64,000 bases of DNA from Clostridia bacterium (lineage in GTDB: Bacteria > Bacillota > Clostridia > Christensenellales > CAG-917): contig CAAFLX010000021.1 in assembly GCA_900763875.1 (NCBI GenBank), positions 65,548-129,547 on the forward strand, given 5' to 3'. The position numbers and the translations under genes are program-made. The first letter of the stretch is position 1. Every line of letters starts with the position of its first letter. Shown here piece by piece: positions 60,107-64,000 of the stretch. The notes below the pieces were generated by a model. It did no database searches. It had not been told where the DNA came from and was given only the letters and a program-made list of their open reading frames with translations.

Positions 60107-62071
60107 TTATTCAAGTTCGAAAGCGCCGGTGTAGAGCTGATAATACCTCCCCCTCTGCGCAATCAACTGCTCGTGATTGCCGCGCTCGATAATCTCGCCG
60201 TGTTCGAGGACGCAAATTACGTCGGAGTTGCGCACGGTGGAAAGTCGGTGAGCGATGACAAAGACGGTGCGCCCTTGCATGAGTTTGTCCATGCCTTGCT
60301 CGATGAGTTTTTCGGTGCGCGTGTCGATTGAGCTTGTTGCCTCGTCAAGAATAAGGACGGGGGGATTGGCAACAGCAGCGCGCGCGATTGCGAGGAGTTG
60401 GCGTTGACCTTGGGAGAGGTTTTCGCCGTCACCGGTGAGCATTGTGTCGTAGCCGTCGGGCAAGTGGCGAATGAAATAGTCGGCATTTGCAAGTTTGGCG
60501 GCGTTTCGCACTTCCTCGTCGGTGGCGTCGAGCTTGCCAAAGCGAATGTTGTCGGCAACCGTACCCGTGAATAGGTGCGTGTCTTGCAGCACCATTGCCA
60601 TAGAGCGGCGCAAATCGTCCTTCTTTATCTTGGTTATATTGATGTTGTCGTATCTAATCTTGCCCTCGTCGATGTCGTAAAAACGGTTGATGAGGTTGGT
60701 GATTGTAGTTTTGCCTGCGCCGGTCGAGCCGACAAGCGCGATTTTTTGTCCGGGCAACGCCTCCATGGTGACGTGTTTGAGGACGGTTTTTTCGGGCACG
60801 TAACCAAACGTTACGTCCTCGAACTCGACCTCGCCTCTCCACTTGACGTAGGTGGTTGTGCCGTCGGCTTTGTGGAAGTGTTTCCATGCCCACTCGCCCG
60901 TGTACTCCTCGGTTTCGACAATGTTACCGTTCTCGTCCTCTTTGGCGTTGACGAGAGTGACGTAGCCTTCGTCCTGTTCGGGCTGTTGGTCAACAAGTTC
61001 GAAGATACGCTCCGCGCCTGCAAGAGCCATCAAAAATCCGTTCATTTGCTGTGCGATTTGCGCAAGCGGATTGCTGAACTGGCGCGAGAATTGCATAAAT
61101 GACACAAGACCGCCCCAAGTCATACCGCCAAAACCGCTGATTGCCATAAGCGTGCCGACGATAGCGGTCACGGCGTAGGACACGTAGGAGAGGTTGCCCA
61201 TAATCGGGAAGAGAATGTTGGCGTATTTGTGCGCCTTGTAGGAGTGGAAACACAAGTCCTCGTTGAACTTGTCAAAGTCCACTTTTTCCTCGTCCTCGTG
61301 GCAGAACACCTTGACGACTTTGAGTCCGTCCATATGCTCCTCGATAAAGCCGTTGATCGCGCCGGTTTGACGTTGTTGTCCGACAAAATGCTTGCCGCTC
61401 TTGCCGCCGATAAACTTCATAAGGAAGAGCATAATGACAAGCATAACCACCGAACAGAGCGTGAGCAGAGGCGATACGACCATCATTGCAACAAACATAC
61501 CCACAATCATAAGCAGGTTGCTTATAAGGTTGGGAATGCCGTTTGAGAGCAACTCGCGCAAGGTGTCGGTGTCGTTTGTATAGAGGCTCATCACGTCGCC
61601 GTGGGTGTGAGTGTCGAAATATCTGATGGGCAATTTTTCCATCTTTTCAAACATCTCGTCGCGCACGTTTTGAAGGGTTTTGGTGGTGACGCTGACAATG
61701 ATGTAGTTGTAAAGATAGTGCAAAGCCGCGCCCGTGACGTACATCACTGCCATAACGCCGATGATACCGCCAAAGTTTTGAATGGTGACTTCCGCCGCCC
61801 TTGCGATGATTTGAGCGTTGGTCGTGACGTAGACGCCGTGAGCGTATGCAAGCGGCAAAATGTAGTTGTTGACGACAACCGAGCCGAGCATAAACGTGCC
61901 TGCAACGTTGCAAAGAACGTTGGCAATCATACAGACAAGCGCGCCTATGAGCTTACCCTTGTACGGCTTCCAATAGCCGAGAATGCGCTTTAAGGTTTGC
62001 ATCGGGTTTTTGGCTCTGAACTTGTTTTGTTGAGGAGCTTTGCCGTGTGCGGCTTTAATATTTTTACGCAT
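60107..62071 (-). CDS. Heterodimeric ABC exporter subunit with canonical catalytic glutamate
   Basis: 654 residues: six-helix transmembrane domain (about 30-360), then ATPase. Walker A GSTGAGKTT, Q-loop MVLQDTHLF, signature NLSQGQRQ (a Gln replaces the second Gly), Walker B VLILDEATSSID (Glu kept), H-loop IAHRLST. An insertion of about 50 residues before the ATPase (EQDEGYVTLVNAKEDENGN ... KAD) is unusual. It pairs with the next gene. In such heterodimers the non-consensus signature of one subunit faces the non-consensus Walker B of the other, as seen here. SD AGGAGGTGAG; overlaps the upstream gene by 8 bp. The substrate (lipid, drug or peptide) is unknown. Confidence 0.92.
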   Translation of the reverse strand: MRKNIKAAHGKAPQQNKFRAKNPMQTLKRILGYWKPYKGKLIGALVCMIANVLCNVAGTFMLGSVVVNNYILPLAYAHGVYVTTNAQIIARAAEVTIQNFGGIIGVMAVMYVTGAALHYLYNYIIVSVTTKTLQNVRDEMFEKMEKLPIRYFDTHTHGDVMSLYTNDTDTLRELLSNGIPNLISNLLMIVGMFVAMMVVSPLLTLCSVVMLVIMLFLMKFIGGKSGKHFVGQQRQTGAINGFIEEHMDGLKVVKVFCHEDEEKVDFDKFNEDLCFHSYKAHKYANILFPIMGNLSYVSYAVTAIVGTLMAISGFGGMTWGGLVSFMQFSRQFSNPLAQIAQQMNGFLMALAGAERIFELVDQQPEQDEGYVTLVNAKEDENGNIVETEEYTGEWAWKHFHKADGTTTYVKWRGEVEFEDVTFGYVPEKTVLKHVTMEALPGQKIALVGSTGAGKTTITNLINRFYDIDEGKIRYDNINITKIKKDDLRRSMAMVLQDTHLFTGTVADNIRFGKLDATDEEVRNAAKLANADYFIRHLPDGYDTMLTGDGENLSQGQRQLLAIARAAVANPPVLILDEATSSIDTRTEKLIEQGMDKLMQGRTVFVIAHRLSTVRNSDVICVLEHGEIIERGNHEQLIAQRGRYYQLYTGAFELE

Positions 62072-63917
62072 TGATGCTCACCTCCTCTTCTCCGCCTTTT
62101 TGTTGCGAATGATACACGTCTTGGTAGATTTCGTTTGTTGCAAGCAACTCCTCGTGCGTGCCGACAGCGTTGATTTTGCCGTCGTTCATAACGATGATTC
62201 TGTCTGCTTCCTCAACGGACGAGATGCGCTGTGCGATGATAAGCACGGTCGTGTCGCCAAACTCGTTTTTAAGCCCCGACCTGATTGCGGCGTCGGTTGC
62301 GGTGTCAACTGCGGACGTTGAGTCGTCCATAATCATAATCTTCGGCTTTTTCAAGAGCGCGCGAGCGATGCAAAGACGTTGCTTTTGACCGCCCGACACG
62401 TTTACGCCGCCCTGTCCGAGTTCTGTGTCGTAGCCTTTGGGGAAAGACATAATGAAATCGTGCGCCTGCGCGGCTTTTGCAGCGTGTTCAATCTCCTCGT
62501 CGGTGGCGTTTTTGTTGCCCCACATAAGGTTTTGCTTTATCGTACCGCTGAAAAGCACGTTCTTTTGAAGCACCATTGCAACCGAATCTCTGAGCGTTTC
62601 GAGCTTGTAGTCCTTGACGTTTACGCCGCCGACTTTGACCTCGCCCTCAAGCACGTCGTACAGCCTCGGAATAAGTTGCACAAGCGTGGATTTTGCAGAG
62701 CCGGTGCCGCCTATAATGCCGATTGTTTCGCCGCTTTTGATGTGCAAATCGACGTTTTCGAGATTGAGAACGTCGTGTGATTTCGAATAGGAAAAGTCCA
62801 CGTTTTCAAAGTCGATACTGCCGTCTTTGACAGCAATATCCTGCGCGTCGGGAGCGTCCTCTATGTCGATTTTCTCGTCGAGAATCTCAACGATACGGTC
62901 GAGCGAGGCACGGGACATAACTATGTTCATAAAGCCCATTGCAACCATGATGAGGGACATCAAAATTTGCATAATGTAGCTCAAAAATGCCGTGAAATCG
63001 CCAAGTTGCATTTTGCCCACGATTATGTCGTTGCCGCCAAACCACGCAACGCAAAGCAAGCACGCATAGGTGACGATTTGCACCATAGGAAACGCCACGA
63101 CAATGACTTTTTCCGCCGAAAACTGGAGCTTTTGAACGGTGGAGCTGACTTTTTTGAATTTGTCGATTTCGTTGTCCTCTCTCACAAAAGCCTTGACCGC
63201 GCGAATACCGATGAGGTTCTCCTGCGTGGACTCGTTCATATCGTCGTATTTTCTGAGCATCTTCTCGAATCTTGGGAAGATAATCTTTACACCGACAATA
63301 AGCCCTATGACGATAACGGGTATCGCAACGGCGAAAATTATTGACAAATCGGGGCTTATGGAGATTGACATCAACATTGCAAGCACAAGCATTATGGGCG
63401 AGCGCACGAGCATACGAATGACAATTTGAAACGCCATTTGCATATTGGTAACGTCGGTTGTGAGCCTTGTCACGAGGCTTGCGGTGTTGAATCTGTCTAG
63501 GTTTGCAAAGGAGAAATTCTCAATCTTGTAGAACATTTTTTGGCGCAAGTTCTTTGCAAATCCCGTGGAGGCATAGGCGGCAAGTTTGCCCGACATCGTG
63601 CCGAAAAACAGCGATACAAGAGCCATTGCCACCATCATTCCGCCGCACGTGACGATAAACCAAACGCGGTTTGTCATGGTGAAAAGGGGTATGCCTTTGC
63701 TGCCAAGTTGCAGCGTAAAGGTAAACGAAGTTGCGCCCTCTGCCATACCGACGTTGACGATTTGCGCCATAATGAGCGGAATAAAGATTTCAAAGAGGAC
63801 TTCGAGCGCAACCAAAACAGACGTGAAAATCGCGGGGGTATTGTACTTGCCCACGCAACTCGCCATCTTTTTCAGACCGCCCTTTGCCCTCGGTGCTTTG
63901 TTTTTTTCTGTTGCCAT
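62064..63917 (-). CDS. Heterodimeric ABC exporter subunit with degenerate ATP site
   Basis: About 617 residues. Six-helix exporter domain followed by an ATPase with Walker A GGTGSAKST (Ala where Gly is usual), signature VSGGQKQRL and Walker B IMIMDDSTSAVD, in which Asp replaces the catalytic Glu. This is the TM287/BmrC-like subunit. I take the ATG at 63917, preceded by AAAGGTG, over the in-frame GTG at 63923. First gene visible of the exporter pair. The 77 bases to the window edge may hold the end of an upstream gene, but no frame is convincing. Confidence 0.92.
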   Translation of the reverse strand: MATEKNKAPRAKGGLKKMASCVGKYNTPAIFTSVLVALEVLFEIFIPLIMAQIVNVGMAEGATSFTFTLQLGSKGIPLFTMTNRVWFIVTCGGMMVAMALVSLFFGTMSGKLAAYASTGFAKNLRQKMFYKIENFSFANLDRFNTASLVTRLTTDVTNMQMAFQIVIRMLVRSPIMLVLAMLMSISISPDLSIIFAVAIPVIVIGLIVGVKIIFPRFEKMLRKYDDMNESTQENLIGIRAVKAFVREDNEIDKFKKVSSTVQKLQFSAEKVIVVAFPMVQIVTYACLLCVAWFGGNDIIVGKMQLGDFTAFLSYIMQILMSLIMVAMGFMNIVMSRASLDRIVEILDEKIDIEDAPDAQDIAVKDGSIDFENVDFSYSKSHDVLNLENVDLHIKSGETIGIIGGTGSAKSTLVQLIPRLYDVLEGEVKVGGVNVKDYKLETLRDSVAMVLQKNVLFSGTIKQNLMWGNKNATDEEIEHAAKAAQAHDFIMSFPKGYDTELGQGGVNVSGGQKQRLCIARALLKKPKIMIMDDSTSAVDTATDAAIRSGLKNEFGDTTVLIIAQRISSVEEADRIIVMNDGKINAVGTHEELLATNEIYQDVYHSQQKGGEEEVSINA

Positions 63918-64000
63918 AATCACCTTTTTGTCGCCTACCGCGACGATGAAAAACTTGCAAATTGACTCTGCACGTTTTCACCGGCTGCAAAACTATCGCA

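Noticed and set aside
63790..63990. Basic 66-codon frame at the right edge
   Set aside because: It overlaps the exporter gene out of frame, has no SD, and its composition is typical of shadow frames.

Overview
The window looks like chromosome from a gut-type anaerobic Bacillota (Clostridia, possibly a Christensenellales/Borkfalkiaceae-like lineage; the rank is my inference). Support comes from Gram-positive family content (ClpC with McsA/McsB, AddAB, pyruvate phosphate dikinase, TagD/TagF-type wall polymer genes, MsmX-like sugar ABC transporters, lipoproteins), strong SD sites of the AGGAGG type, and sigma-A promoters with 17-bp spacers.

Layout. 1-9306 (minus): a partial degenerate MalK-like ATPase, glucose-6-phosphate isomerase, a TIM-barrel sugar isomerase/epimerase, a short hibernation factor, then ClpC with a fused McsA-McsB arginine kinase, GalU and GalE. 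9357-13761 (plus): Y-family polymerase, Na/Pi-PhoU transporter, RdgB, a metallophosphodiesterase. 13768-14729: a five-tRNA operon (Gly, Arg, His, Gln, Lys) with promoter and terminator and a partial duplication of tRNA-His. 14752-19654: an AT-rich island with a broken serine recombinase and a teichoic-acid-like gene set under one strong promoter. 19964-31461: a maltodextrin/starch locus (MalQ, MalK, MalG, MalF, MalE, cytoplasmic neopullulanase, divergent LacI-type regulator, four-module starch-binding-like lipoprotein with its own promoter and operator). 32156-35610: TypA and L-serine dehydratase. 35640-36427: tmRNA with two extra copies of its 3' end. 36726-41636: PocR-AraC regulator, a hydrolase/multispan membrane protein, an O-antigen-ligase-like protein. 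41912-47559: M20 peptidase, PpdK, CorA. 47774-50407: two acidic paralogues sharing an unfamiliar C-terminal domain. 50739-57489: AddAB. 57650-59105: an unknown lipoprotein and an unknown small protein. 59106-60106: repeat-rich non-coding DNA. 60107-63917: a heterodimeric ABC exporter.

How it fits together. Extracellular starch is probably bound by the 29636 lipoprotein. Maltodextrin would be captured by the MalE lipoprotein, imported by MalFGK and processed by neopullulanase and MalQ. Glucose phosphate then meets Pgi, GalU/GalE (wall precursors) and PpdK (PEP/pyruvate).

Three unusual patterns recur. First, five genes (dinB, lacI-type, addB, lipoprotein 57650, protein 58653) start 6-9 nt after a canonical -10, so their mRNAs are predicted to be leaderless. 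Second, 3' ends of genes (tRNA-His, ssrA twice, ppdK) are duplicated 188-218 bp away, as expected for small integrative elements. Third, short palindromic terminator cassettes recur at gene ends. The strongest candidate for an undescribed protein system is the acidic paralogue pair at 47774-50407.
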